Assembly: GCA_019648995.1 (NCBI GenBank) | Contig: BLXT01001947.1 | Coordinates: 1,165,624-1,210,758 of the forward strand | Length of the DNA stretch: 45,135 bases | Direction of reading: 5' to 3' | Source: Plakobranchus ocellatus | Taxonomy: Eukaryota > Mollusca > Gastropoda > Plakobranchidae | Shown here: piece by piece, positions 20,149 through 32,276 of the stretch | How the letters are laid out: each line of letters begins with the position of its first letter | Position numbering within the stretch: position 1 is the stretch's first letter | The notes under the pieces: generated by a model | Told to the model about the DNA's origin: nothing | Seen by the model: only the letters and a program-made list of their open reading frames with translations | The model's database searches: none | Program-made: the position numbers and the translations under genes

Positions 20149-23100
20149 CTGAAACAATGAAGAATGTGACAAGTTAGAGACATTTGATATGTGAAACAAT
20201 GTAAACTGGCCTCAGCTTTAGGATTTAGCACAAATATGAGATAAGTTACAGTCTGGTATATGCTGACCAGTTTGCACACTTGCAGGTTTAGTGGGGCAAG
20301 TGGCTTGTGGTAAAAATGTCACACCCCCACTTGTCATGTTTTAAAAACTGTACCATAAACTGCAAGCCATGCCTAAGCGTTTGCAATAATTTTGCTTATC
20401 CCACAACACAACATATATGGTTTAAGTTGTGAAAAAAACCCTCATGTTTAATTTAAACAAAAAAAAAAAAAAACAATTTCATTGCTCTTTGATGCATTGA
20501 TGAGATTTGGTAAAAATGTCCAAGGTTCTCATGTTACAAACTTTCATTAGTCTTGATACTTTTTTACGAAAACGGATGTTGTAAATATTTAAGAAAAACA
20601 TGGACTTTTACTTGCAGCAAAAAAAATTTTGAAAAAAAAAGTGGAACACTTAAATCTATAAATGCAGCTAACCCTCCACATCCTTCTTTGAGAGAGGCTC
20701 ATATTATAAAATTGATTTACAAAGCTTTGGTCCAATTGAAAAAAACATATATGTTAAATGTCACCAGAAAAGAGACCTTCTGGGGCCAAGCTGGTCATGG
20801 AAAAAGAGTTTTGATGCTTTCTAGAGAGCAAATCATAGATTTTACATAATATCAAATACTGTGAGACCTCCCCAAAGCTTGTGAGAGAATCGAGATGTGA
20901 AAATTGATAATTATAATCTCAGATTTATAATAACTACTATTATTCCTGTCACAAAACATCTCATTTCTCAACGTCAAGAAGGTTTTTGAATTACAGTTTT
21001 AAAACCAAAGGTAATGGATTAGTATTTTGAATCTTCACCAATGACTAACAAATACGACCTAAGTCCTCCATATTTATTTCACTGAAAGTATTAACAATAT
21101 CAAATTGTTAGTGCAGGGCTGCTTCAGAATATTGGAATTCTCACTTGAGGTCAAACATTGTCTTAGTATAGTTCAGTCAAACTGACCAATTGTGATGAAC
21201 ACATTCATTTTCACTATTTAACCCAAAAATAGAAACAAAAAAAGATCAGAGCTGGCCTTTGTCACAGCATTCTTTAACTTAGACTTTGCATTTCTTGCTG
21301 ACTATGTGTTACAGACTAATCCAGAAAGAACACCTGATTGATATGGCCTAGATGACAAACTCCACAGATAAAAAAAGGCCTAAATGCAAGTCATGAGATG
21401 TGATTATAATATTGAGTTTTTTGTCTTCCCTGAAAAACATTATTACTGAAAACCACATTAGCTGTATATATGGAGTCATTATTAATGAAAACCAAGTTAG
21501 TTGTATATATAGAATCCTGCTCATGCACATTTTTATTTTTATTATTTTTTTCATACAAATAATATTTTAAGAATGACCACACTAAGCACAAGCAAATTTT
21601 AGTTTTTTTTTGGTTTTTTTTTTGCTTTCTTTTTTGTTATTGCTGCTGACTGCTATATCTTTGTATGTCAAACCACGTACTCAGGTTATACTTGAGCCCT
21701 GTGGTGGTTACATGATCAGCTGGCTGGCCTACAGGTATGAGCCCACACCAGTCTCCCTCCAGGCCAGTATCACACAGCAAGGTGTGTTCACCCTGAAATA
21801 ACAAACACAAAGATTTGCTCATTTGCCTCCAATTTACTGTGCCCTGCATTACTTGTGCTGTGATGACACAAAATGAGATGCTTTATGGAAACGAAATTGG
21901 CCCTGGAAAATGTCATGTTTCCCATAATTCAGCAACCACATATTTTTTTTTCCAAACATTCCAAGGTCCTCCCAAAGGTGTAAAAAAACATGAATGTAAA
22001 AAGTTGACAATTTTGAGAAATTGCCCTAAATACATTTTATTACACATTTTCTAGCTGCAAAACATCTTAATTTATGATGTCGCTACAAATTTCATTAAAG
22101 AATACAAAAATGAACAAATCTGCTGTTTCACTGTGTCGTCACTTCAATTATCTTGAATTATTTTGGCAATAATTTACACTCCCAAATCTTTACAAAAAGA
22201 CCCCCAAAAAGTTCAATGCAAGAGCTCTTTTTCAAAGCCAAACAGAAAACATAAAATTATTGGCAATAAAAACAGGAATGTCTCTTGATTTGATAAGAGT
22301 TGTTGCTGAAACAATGAATTCCACATTTTTGTTTAACTTAATTTCACTTGAGAACAGAACAAAATGTTTTCTTGAATTATGTATGTCATCATTGCAAATT
22401 TTTCCTCTGAGTTTCAAAAGTCTTTTCTATTCTTTATGAACGCAATAAAATACAATCACATTATAGGAAATCAAGAGCAACACATTTCATTTAGCAAAAA
22501 TGCCAATAACAAAAAGACTTAACACAATCAGACCTACCTTGTCTAACAAACAAGCAACTGAGGATCTACTCAGTAGCATCAAAGGCACGTCAGAGAGTGT
22601 CTTAGCTGTGTACAGCGTGCTGATGTTGGCAAGAGAGTGATCTATGCGGCCACCAAATCCACCGAGTGCGACAATGTGTGAAACCTGTAAAAGCAACCAA
22701 CGAAAGCACACTTTAGATGCAAAAAAAAGGAATAATCTTCAGGGTTCTTCAAAGCAGCTTTTGGTTGTATAATTCTTTTTGCCTGGATGTATGACACTAA
22801 AAAAAGGAACAATAGCTTGTTTCCATGATGTGCGTAGATTTATAGACAATCAGTTTGTTTCTCATCATTTAAAGAAAGTCACAGATATTTATTGGTTATT
22901 ATTTTTATACAAGTGAAGATAACACTTTTGACTTCGTTATGGTTTTCTTCCCCTGTCATTCTTTATATCCATAAAGGGAAAAGCCATTGTTCCCTCTTTA
23001 ATTTAATTCTCTCCTAGGATGTCTTTTTTTTCTCTAATGAAAAAAAAAGTGAATACTTTTTTCCACCTTTGTCTATATCAGATATTCATTTTGCAGATGG

Positions 23101-26100
23101 GAGGACTGAGGTTAACAATCTGAAAAGCCTTTCCCAACCTCATACACCTGTATAATTAGGATTCCAACCCAAGACATTTTAAATCATTATTTCACCAACA
23201 CAGCAGTGCTCCCATTTAATTGTGCTGTTTTACTCCTTTTCAGTACTGACAAACATGCATTTCTTTTCAAAATGAAAGGTGCTTGTCTTTTCATCCCATT
23301 CTACTGCTATTTAATATATTGTTCCTGTTCTATCTTAATTTAAACTGCATCTTTTTTTTTTTCAACTTCATCCTCATCTAAGCCACATATACAAATGTGG
23401 TTATGTGTCGGTAGGGTTCACACACATAATGTTTCTCTTGCGACTTTGCATTTTTGTCTTTCTTTATGCCATTTGGACACTTGAGCTTATCTACAATTGT
23501 AATGAGATCTATTCTAAAAATAGAGAGTTGCATAAATATTCAAAACAAAAGAAAAGAAAAGAAATAATTTAAATGTTTTATTTTTTTCTGTTTATTACAT
23601 TCTTTGACCCAGAATTACTATATTTTTATCCAATTCTGACCCATAAAGAGCTTATTTAATTCAGTTTTTGGTTATATCAATAATCTAAAATGCTCAAAAT
23701 GTGACTTTCAGCTCATTTTGAGTAGTCTTGAGACATTACTTTACTTCAATATATGAAGATATTGTAAAATACTCCCGAGTGAAAAAAACCGAATAATATA
23801 AGTGTAAAAAAAAAGCAAAGAATTAGAAGTGAAACCTGTGTATACCTGGTTTGATTTTAAACGCTGGCAAACAATCCTAAGGCACTTAGTGAAATCTGTC
23901 TCATCTTGATCTGGCGTGGCTATGATTTCCACTTTCTGCAATGGGGAGAGAGAACAATGCACCAAAAAGAAAAAAAAAATTAATTATCCTCATAGTGTTT
24001 TTGAAAGCTTTGACAATTCTGTCCCTCTATAAATTTCTATGTTATATTTTTCAAATTTTTTTTATTACCATACTTGCAGTTAGCTGTTATTGTTGAATAA
24101 AAAATGCCCAAAGTTTTGATAATATGCAATAAGAGCAGAATTAAAGTTTTATCTTCATTTTGATAGTATGCAATAAGAGCAGAATCAAAGTTTTACCTAA
24201 CTTTAATAACAGACAGCAGGATCACAGTTTACCTTATTTTGATAGTATGCAATTGTCTCTGGAAGAGCAGAATCAAAGTCACCAGTGATGAGGTCAGGCA
24301 CAAACTTATCCTTCTGATCTGCAAAACATTTTTCCAATTCATTGCTAGCTCCGTCAGCTGCTGCAGTCAATACACCTGAAGGTAAAACAAAGTCAACAAA
24401 GTAAGGTCAGTTGAGATTAGGCTTTAGATAAGAACAGAGGGATGGAAGGAATTTATTTTCATGAAGAAATTGGTAGTGTATTTTGGGGGATTTTTCGGTT
24501 TTTTGGAACCAACTTTTATGACATTTGAGGAGAAAAGTTTTATTTAAATTGTGAGTTGATAAAAAAATGTTGGCCCCTTTTTTAGCAATTTTAAAATTGT
24601 ATTTATTTATCACTTTGCTGTGGCTGTCAAGACATTAAGGCAATTAAGGAAAACTTTATGAATGAATCTGAAATGAGCCATGTGCTGTAAAATATATACA
24701 CAGTTTATTATTTGAATCGCCTTCAAAACATAACCCTTTTTGAGGATATACGTGAAAACTGCAGAAAGTTCTGCAAGTCTGTAAGTGTAAGTGTGGAGAC
24801 GATATAATATGGACAATTTGAACACAATTAAAAAGCAGTGTCAAGAGGAAAACCCAATTTAAAATATTTGTTTCACAGCCATGTATGGCTGTTGGCTCAT
24901 CATGACCAGTTTCAAGGTATATCCACAAAGCAAATCATGGATGCCACCACCCAACTTTCAAAAAGCCTGAAAAAATTTTAGACACCCAACTTGTGCGCGG
25001 CCCTGTAGCACATACGGACAAATTGAATTAAAATAAGGCCAAACATAACTATCAAATAGGACTGGATTATTACGCAAGATGAAATTAACAATAAGAACAA
25101 AAAATTAATTATTACTATACTGACTGTATAACTAAATTTTTCATATCTCTAGTCATTGTCACAGCTTAAGATACGTGGTCGGAAAGAAATGGGGAAAATT
25201 CTCTTACACTGGAAAAATGAAAACCCTGGTAAATTTGGTATAATAATTTCCTTTACATATTATTGCTACACCACTTCACAAAAATAGTAATCCTGCAAGT
25301 GATGGAACCGAAAAGTAAAACAAATTTAGAGGAGAGGTCAAAGATTTGACATTAGCACTCCTTTTCAGCATACCAATCGCCCTAAAAATTCTGCGTCCCT
25401 AACAAAGGCAACACCTCAGAATTTATAAGTCAACAAATATAAATCATGAAGTTGAATCTTATGGATTGCATTCCTTTCAAGATTGAAGCTTTTGCTACTA
25501 AAAAAAAAAAATCTCTGCACGACTGCTTGATGGCGAACAAAATTCATGAGATTAATCTGATTAAGACAGAGATGACGAATCAGTAACAATAGCAGTAATG
25601 CTCTGAAAAACATAACATTCTGTTCCCTGCCTATGACTGCCAGTCTATCTTTCGGAGGAGGAAATGGCAAATACTGGAAAAGAAAATAAAATAAAGGATT
25701 GTTTTTGTTTTTTTAAATATAAGAGCTTTCATGAGAACTACTGATTCTTTATATTTGGAACCCTGAGCAGATTACCTATAGTATTGAAAGTTTACATCAT
25801 TAAAACTTGTATAAGAATATTGTAAAATGTTTTTGTGAGAATTACTTTTTCCCCATAGCTTGGTAATGAGTGACAGATCCAGACGCCTATTGAGGATGAT
25901 CAATGCTATGGCACTGCCTGAAATACATTTGAAAAAGAAAAGGATAATTTCAATTGTTTTATATATATATATAGTTGAAGAAAAGATAATAATTTTTTTA
26001 AAAATTCTGTTGAAAGTCTCAGATTGCAGGGCAAAAAAAAATCATGAACAAAACCTCCTGCGCAACATAATGTTTAGAGGAAAATTACAGATTGACATGT

Positions 26101-29100
26101 GAACAAACAGTTTTTTCTAATTGTTTTCAAAAACAATGAGAAAAGAAGATGATTTTTCGCATCACCAAATTAAGATTTCATGACCTGAAAATCAAAAAGG
26201 TCTCTATGATTTACCAACAAACTGGATGACCTGCATGGTTAATCTTGCTAACAGGAGGTAGTTAGAAGTCAGTTTAAAACATTGGTGATGGTAATGTGTG
26301 TGTTTGGGGAGGAGGGGGTGAGGGCCGCAAAAATGCCAAAGCATGGATGAGTCTGGTGGTGTTAATGCATGAAGGTATCCTATATAGAACACATTAAAAG
26401 CCCTTTTCAATATCTATCTTTTCCATGAAACTACTCATTAACTGATGCTATTGTTCATTTTTATAGCAGAGTCTAACCATATGAATCAATGACGATGTTT
26501 CACAAAACCAACAAAATTGTCAAGTACTCATACATAATGGATATGGCAGCAATCCCTTTTAAAGAGCATTTAAACTAAAGTGAATGTGTTAGACTGAAAT
26601 GCATTTAAATTGATAATACATCAAAATACTTACAAACTTGTAAAAACATTTCTTGCTTCGATTTTTACACAAAAGTAAACAAATAAATAAATAAGAAAAA
26701 AAATAAAAAGAGTACTAAAATTCCAGAATTTAACCCTCATTGTATTTTGCTATTACCATACACATTGTACGTCTTGAGTCACTTTCAACCTACACTTTTG
26801 TATCTATAGTATAAAACTGATTGCTGGCATTCATGCATATATAGTACTCAATAAGATTATTGACAAGGCCATTCCCAAAGGCTTCTCCCACAAAGCAAGT
26901 GCTGAAAATAGTGACGATGGACTGCCTCCGAGAGACAGTTATGGAGAAAAAAAGCTTTTTATTGACAATACAGAATATCTTTTTACATGCCTTAAGAGAA
27001 ATTTCATTCATGAAGCTGGTATAACTATCCTGCTTGTGTGGTTGCTTGAAAACTAAGCAACAAAAATGAAAATTTGGTTTCCTTGTCTTTTGCATATTGG
27101 TCTTTTTAATTATTTTCTGCAGAAAGTATAAACAGAAGGGTGGAGTGCTTGGTTGCTTGAAAGTTTTACAAGCCTAAGGAAGATTATGTTGTGTTGTGAG
27201 TGTACAGGGAGATGGTGACGATCATTAGGACAATGATGGAGACGGCGATAATGATTGACACTGATAAAGGTGAAGATGATGATGATGATGATCGGAGATG
27301 GTGATAATGATTGACACTGATAAAGGTGAAGATGATGATGGGCCATTCCATGAAATGTCAACCAGTAGGTGAAAAATTAAAATTGATTACAGAAGCTGAA
27401 AACTTGTTTTTTTCGTATGATCAAATGTTTATTAACACACTGGTACCAAAAGAAAATGAAAGAAAGCTGCACAAAATATATTTGATTGGCTTGCTTTTGC
27501 AAGGACTGATTTTTGTAAAAAGACATGTATTTTTTATGCAACTTTCAGGATACTGAATGTACATTAAGAGACAAGAAAATAAGTCATTTCTTTTATTTTA
27601 TGCTTCTTTAGGATATGCTTCATTTAAAAAAAATCATGCATTTGGTGATAATTCCGGCGATTTTGTTAAAATGGAAAAATTAACATAGCTGTGAATGCCA
27701 TGTAACACACGTAACGTTTAAACCATGTTACTTTCCTTATTTAATAACAACTGAATCTTTACTCTCCAAAGTCTGACTTTTTCTTCAAATGCCTATACAC
27801 TATTCATTAAAATCAAGAAAAATGGCTTGAACTTCACACATTTGTCATTTTTGGGGGGTTGAAATTTGTAACACACGTCACACCAATAAATGCATGCAGC
27901 ATGTACATGATAAACATTACTTAGCTCACAAAAAACATTTACAACTGATGATAAAAAAATAAAGTGACTTTTAGAGCCTACAGGAACTGAGCAGACTAAT
28001 TTTCTTAAGATTTTTTTTGCTTACAAAAAATTTGATCGCTTTGTATGTCCATTTCCTGAAAACCTTTCTCATGACAGAGTCTTGCACACTTCCACCCACT
28101 CCAAAACTTCTAATTTTCCCAGCATTAACTTCTTAAAAGTGTTTTTCAAGGGGAGGTGGGTAGGCTGTCAATAATAGCTTTGAAATAGGCTTGACTTGAC
28201 CTAATTCCCTTTTGGTTGATGGTGGTAGTGCTAAGCTCTGCACATCAATCTGCAATTTTTTCTGTTGTTCCTCTTTCTTAAATTGTCAACATGTGACAAC
28301 ATGCTCTACTGTCTTCTTTCTGTATTCTTGAAGCTCACTAGGTGTATGTAACTTTGACCTTCTTCATTGTAGCCTACACCCTGTGTTATTTTCTTAGGTT
28401 TTGTAAGTATAAAGCGAACAGAAAAAGACAAGCTCAAGCATGGCTGGAATTATGATAAGAGAACAAATAGCATATTTACTAATACAATGAGACCAGACCT
28501 CAAAGGCATGAATAGAATAGAACAATACGTTCTGTGCTGTAAATTTGGGAAAGACAAAAAATAATTTTGAAAAATGATAATGCCTTTGTCACTTAATATA
28601 AAGAGAGGAAGTCTAAATTTATAGGTAATCAATTCAGGTTTCGGATCATGGATTATGAAATATTGAAATCAGATAGCTTGAAATAAGATTTAAGTTGTTT
28701 TATACCAAGTTTGGTGTTACAAGATTTGCAAGTTTAAAAAGTTTTGAAAAAAAATGTTTTTTAATTAAATTATCTTTCTTTGTGGGATTTGAACAATCAT
28801 CCTTGCTGGTAGCACTTTCAGCATCTTACTTTTGTACAAGAAATGTACCCCCCAAAAAATCTGGACCGTAAACCTAAATAAACTACCGGTATTCTGGATC
28901 TGAAGTTGTAAACCTAAATAAACTATTCTGGATCTGAAGATGTAACACATGTAACAAAAAAAATGTAACACACGTAACGCAGATTTTACTATTTTATTTC
29001 AAAACAGGATTTTTTTAACAATTAAATTTACTTTGTCCACACTGAGTGATCATTTATACAAGTTATAGAGGAAGCTGGATATTGTTTGGCTTCAAACTTT

Positions 29101-32100
29101 GAAGAAATTGATGAAAGAATGATTTAAACTAGATTGCTTGATTTTCTTGGAGTAACACACGTAACGCATCATTAGACCCATCCTCAGACACTTTGTTCAT
29201 GTTGGCTGTAATACTAGAGGTCTTATTTATTTAGAGTAATCATTTTTGTACACAAATATAAACTATGTAGGAAACTCCTTATTTGATGTGTCAGTTACAT
29301 TAAAAAGCTTTCAGAGTAGTATTCAGGTGTAACACATGTAACATGGAATGGCCCTGATGATGATGATAATGATGATGCTGATGATGATAGAGATGTTGAT
29401 GACAATGGTTATGAACATGGTGATGATGATGATGGTGATGTAGGATGAAGGTGGTGGTGATGATTTTGATAATAATGTTGAAGAAGGTGGTGATGATAGT
29501 GATGGAGTTGATACAGAAAATGATGGCGAAGGTGAATGTGATGATGATACAGAGAAAATGATTATGGAGATAAGAAAGATGATGATAAAGGTAGTTATGA
29601 TGAAGGCAGATTACAGTCTTGATGATAAGAATGATTATGATGATGAACGTGGTGCTGGTAGTACTGCTGCTACTGCTGAATATTGTCAAAATAATGATTA
29701 ACTATGATGATGATGATGGTGAAAGTGTTGATGATGAAGAATGTGGCAATGATTAAAACAATTTAGATGGTGAAGGTGTGATAATGATGAAGGTTGTGAT
29801 GTTGCGACAATTTCAGTGTGAAAGTGGAAAGTAATATTGATAGATTTATCTTTATCTTACAGTTGAATGCACTTTGTGCAAGAGATCAGTGAATGGTTCA
29901 TTTCACTATAAGCTCTCAATAATGTGTGTGTATATATATGAGGGTTTGCCAAAACGTGGGCTGTCACCATAGTTATAAGCAAACCATTTTCTACAAGTCC
30001 TATTTGAAAAACTTAAACTCATCAATACATAAATTTTGATTTAGTGAGTGTGATGGCATAAGAAGTACTGCTTTATGTTTAAAAAATCAGTTTTGGATGC
30101 ATCCTTGCTGTCTAAGTTTTAAACCAAATAAGTTTTGAACATAATTATGACAAAATTGCCAAAAAAGTCATCACCCGTCAACAAATTAAGCTCATTCACA
30201 ACCAAGTGAAGAGACATAGATCATTTTTTTTTTATGGATCTACTCCTGCTATCCAAATCTGCATGAATATTACTTCACTGCTACTCAATTGGGCTTTTCC
30301 TTTTTGTAACTGAAAAATCTTTTTTTCAAAATGCAGGAAAAACTGTGACACAATTTTGGGGTCCACCTTTTGGCAATTGCTCATATATAAATAGGTATAT
30401 ATATATTCTATATATAGGCCTAGACTCTAGACTCTATATATTTGTAATTTCTCTAGACTAACAGCTGACTTGTCTATGAAAAAGGTCCATTGAAGCATTC
30501 TGGGCGCTTTTTCATTTGTTCCCACCCCAACTTTTTAAATTGGCCTAGATTCTAGCTATATTATCCGATCTGCCTCTATCTTCATAAGCTATCGACGAAA
30601 TGAAGAGGTCACAGGCCACTTTAAAATGAAAATAGTATTATTTTCACGCAAAATCTACACAGTTTGACACTTTTTTGTTTCTTCCTATCAGATAATATAG
30701 CTAGATCTAGATCTAGATCTTTTTATATAGATTATTTTGTTTAGAATTATTATTTTACATCGGGATCGAGTAGATGGGTTTTGTATTGCTTTAATAACAC
30801 ACATCGTTAATAAAAACAGCTAAATTTAATACATTAAAACCAATGATAGAAAATCGACTCATGGCCATGTTACTTTCAGTAGGGCAAAAAACAACATTCT
30901 CATGACAAAACTTGAATGCAAAGTCAACAAAATTGTTTTGAACAACTTTTTAAGCTTAGACAAGCTTGCTCATTATCAATCAAACATATTTACACTTACT
31001 CATTTACTGACTTAGTACAATTTTTATTATTTTGTTGAATTTGTGCAATTGGTATTTAAATTAAAACAATTTTATGTAAACAATACTGGTGGACTTAGCC
31101 ATATAAAAAGTCGGGGCGGGAACAAACGAAAAAGCGCCGCATTCTGTCAGTCTCAGAATCTAAGACAAGAGTGAGCTTGTTTGAGAAAGATTTGAAAACT
31201 TGAAGTCACTATGCCATTTTTGGTAATCCTTACCATCTGCGGTCCCTGCGGGGTTTGTTTAGGCCTTCCGATAATATTGACGAAATGAAATGATTTTAGT
31301 TGATAAGGTCCTATCTAGATCTAGAAAAAAAACCTCGAGAGATCTTAGGTAATTGTGTTTCATTTTCACATTATCGCATTTGATATCCAAATCGGACGAA
31401 TCAACTAAAACCCGTTTATTTTCGTCAGATTTATCGGTTTCGTAGGGACCGCAGATGGTAAGGATTATCCCATTTTTGGCACCCCATCAACCAGAGATAT
31501 CTGTATCTAGATCTAGATTCTAGATCTTGACCTTGAAAAAAAAAATTGCATCGTGCATTACTTTTATTAAGTTAGCTGCTTCTCACATCTAAAGAAATTA
31601 GGGCAGGTCTTACTTGTTTCTGTTAAAAAAGACAGGGGCCGCAGAGTTTTCATGCTCTCAGATGCCTGTTCTAGATCTGTATGGCTGGGTCTGAAACTTC
31701 CTCTCTTCTATTTCTGTAGATCTAGATTCTAGAATTGATAAAATTTAGTGGCAGTCAGCAGAAGTCAAGTTCTATAAATACCACTCGGTTTTTACAAGTA
31801 ATCGTAGTCGTAGCCTAACCGGCTGTATTTAACGTTTACATGACCGTCGCAATAATTGTGCACGATATATTTTTTTTTTCTGAAGCAGCACAGTCCTTCA
31901 CTTTTTTTTTTTTCAATCATAGTTATTACTTGAGTTTACAATTTTCGTTTTGGCTTTTTACAAACAAAATAATAATCAAATACAGTGAGAACCTGGTCAA
32001 GATACGGCCTTCAATTTTGATTTTTTTTTTTTTTAAAGATTCTTTAGTGCTTCAATTTTCTAGGAAATTGAATAGGGTATAAAGCAGTCGTAGAGGATTT

Positions 32101-32276
32101 ATTGTACAGTGTAGTAAAATTTATACGTAAAGAGCATCAAAGAACGTTTACCAATTATTTTAAAAACTTAATTATTGAAATGCGATTAGATTAAAATCAA
32201 CGAAAAAACTGAAATTATATAATCTATTACCAGTAAAATTGTATTTCCTTCTTTGGATGAGCAACAAAGATGACAT
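20030..32276 (-). CDS. TPK1: Thiamine pyrophosphokinase (7 coding exons, complete)
   Basis: TPK transfers pyrophosphate from ATP to thiamine to make the cofactor thiamine diphosphate in the cytosol, normally as a homodimer. Exons on the minus strand: 32276-32231, 25917-25846, 24375-24233, 23935-23846, 22684-22538, 21792-21681 and 20148-20030 (TAA). All phases agree, giving 242 residues, essentially the length of human TPK1 as I recall it. Motifs in order: [10 protein letters not shown] and [75 protein letters not shown] with [22 protein letters not shown]. The acidic GDFDS and PDQDETD motifs bind Mg and nucleotide, and the C-terminal beta domain ([11 protein letters not shown]) helps bind thiamine. 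ADGASN replaces the commoner ADGGAN. The first exon is the least certain. Confidence 0.95.
21681..21792 (-). CDS. TPK1: TPK1 exon 6: thiamine-binding beta domain
   Basis: The acceptor is tttgttatttcag and the donor CTGA|gtacgt. It encodes [20 protein letters not shown] and [17 protein letters not shown]. The one extra base joins the next exon to make threonine. Confidence 0.95.
22538..22684 (-). CDS. TPK1: TPK1 exon 5
   Basis: The acceptor is ttgcttttacag and the donor AAG|gtaggt, phase 0 on both sides. It encodes [20 protein letters not shown] and continues to SSVACLLDK. GGxGGRxDH is a core TPK motif. Confidence 0.95.
23600..23740 (+). repeat. Dispersed repeat family, copy 4
   Basis: Contains ttaattcagtttttggttat, atcaataatctaaaatgctc, gtgactttcagctcattttg and agtagtcttgaga, in the same order as copies at 12405, 14725 and 15165. 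It lies in a TPK1 intron. Confidence 0.4.
23846..23935 (-). CDS. TPK1: TPK1 exon 4
   Basis: The acceptor is tccccattgcag and the donor CAG|gtatac; 90 bp, phase 0 on both sides. It encodes [20 protein letters not shown] and [10 protein letters not shown]. PDQDxTDF(T)KC is the central acidic motif of the family. Confidence 0.95.
24114..24191 (-). repeat. Two partial copies of the end of TPK1 exon 3
   Basis: ttttgatagtatgcaat followed by aagagcagaatcaaagt occurs at 24157-24191, and a slightly more diverged copy at about 24114-24146. Exon 3 carries the same text at 24237-24279 with nine extra bases (tgtctctgg) in the middle. The copies lie immediately downstream of the exon's own splice donor. 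Confidence 0.85.
24233..24375 (-). CDS. TPK1: TPK1 exon 3
   Basis: The acceptor is gttttaccttcag and the donor AAG|gtaaac. It encodes [20 protein letters not shown] and [20 protein letters not shown]. Its 3' end is partly duplicated twice in the intron just downstream (24114-24191). Confidence 0.95.
25846..25917 (-). CDS. TPK1: TPK1 exon 2
   Basis: The minus-strand acceptor is aaatgtatttcag and the donor AAAA|gtaatt; 72 bp. It encodes [20 protein letters not shown] and WGK, the first beta strand and the ILN(Q)xL region of TPK. The ending base A joins GT of the next exon to give serine before VLTAAADG, matching the spacing in relatives. Confidence 0.9.
27189..27339 (+). repeat. GAT-rich microsatellite, left part, with a 56-bp tandem duplication
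   Basis: Runs of gatgatgat, plus the block gataatgattgacactgat-aaaggtgaagatgatgatg, present at 27247-27284 and again at 27303-27340. The array continues after 29355 and is split by the element at 27340-29354. Confidence 0.85.
27340..29354. mobile_element. 2.0-kb terminal-inverted-repeat element in TPK1 intron 1
   Basis: The left end GGGCCATTCCATG (27340-27352) and right end CATGGAATGGCCC (29342-29354) are perfect 13-bp inverted repeats. The flanks are GATGAT microsatellite on both sides (TGATGAT next to each end), so the target duplication length cannot be read. No transposase is recognisable, so it is probably non-autonomous or decayed. A near-palindromic motif, gtaacacacgtaac or gtaacacatgtaac, occurs six times inside it. 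The superfamily is not identified. Confidence 0.7.
27702..29342 (+). repeat. Dispersed TAACACACGTAAC motif, six copies
   Basis: Positions: 27702-27715, 27868-27881 (gtaacacacgtcac), 28942-28955 (gtaacacatgtaac), 28965-28978, 29152-29165 and 29329-29342, the last one abutting the right inverted repeat. gttacatgtgttac is its near self-complement. The clustering towards the right end is clear. Confidence 0.8.
29355..29800 (+). repeat. GAT-rich microsatellite, right part
   Basis: About 450 bases of gatgat, gatgatg, gatggtg and related triplets, with interruptions. Histidine/isoleucine-rich open frames on the minus strand come from the repeat. Confidence 0.85.
30503..31138. mobile_element. 636-bp MITE with perfect 8-bp target duplication (hAT-like)
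   Basis: GCATTCTG stands at 30495-30502 and again at 31139-31146. Between them the ends are inverted repeats of about 38 bp beginning GGCGCTTTTTC(A/G)TTTGTTCCC with a few mismatches. An internal inverted pair (tagctatattatc near 30553 and gataatatagcta near 30688) and a run of TAGATC hexamers are inside. There is no coding frame. An 8-bp duplication fits hAT-type transposition; that assignment is an inference. Confidence 0.85.
31222..31469. mobile_element. 248-bp MITE with 8-bp target duplication
   Basis: CCATTTTT flanks it at 31214-31221 and 31470-31477. The ends are inverted: GGTAATCCTTACCATCTGCGG at the left and its complement, with one mismatch, at the right (ccgcagatggtaaggattat). The middle holds tctagatctaga. 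It lies in TPK1 intron 1, about 80 bp from the 636-bp element. Confidence 0.8.

Noticed and set aside
20553..20849. 98-residue plus-strand frame in the last TPK1 intron
   Set aside because: No recognisable domain, lysine-rich because of A-runs, and no splice or repeat context supporting it.
25416..25670. 84-residue minus-strand frame that could be a TPK1 5' exon
   Set aside because: It lacks the ILNxxL and LWxK motifs. These are found instead in 25846-25917, with the right phases.
29300..29689. 129-residue minus-strand frame rich in Ile, Thr and His
   Set aside because: It is the translation of the GAT/ATC microsatellite and overlaps the end of a transposable element.
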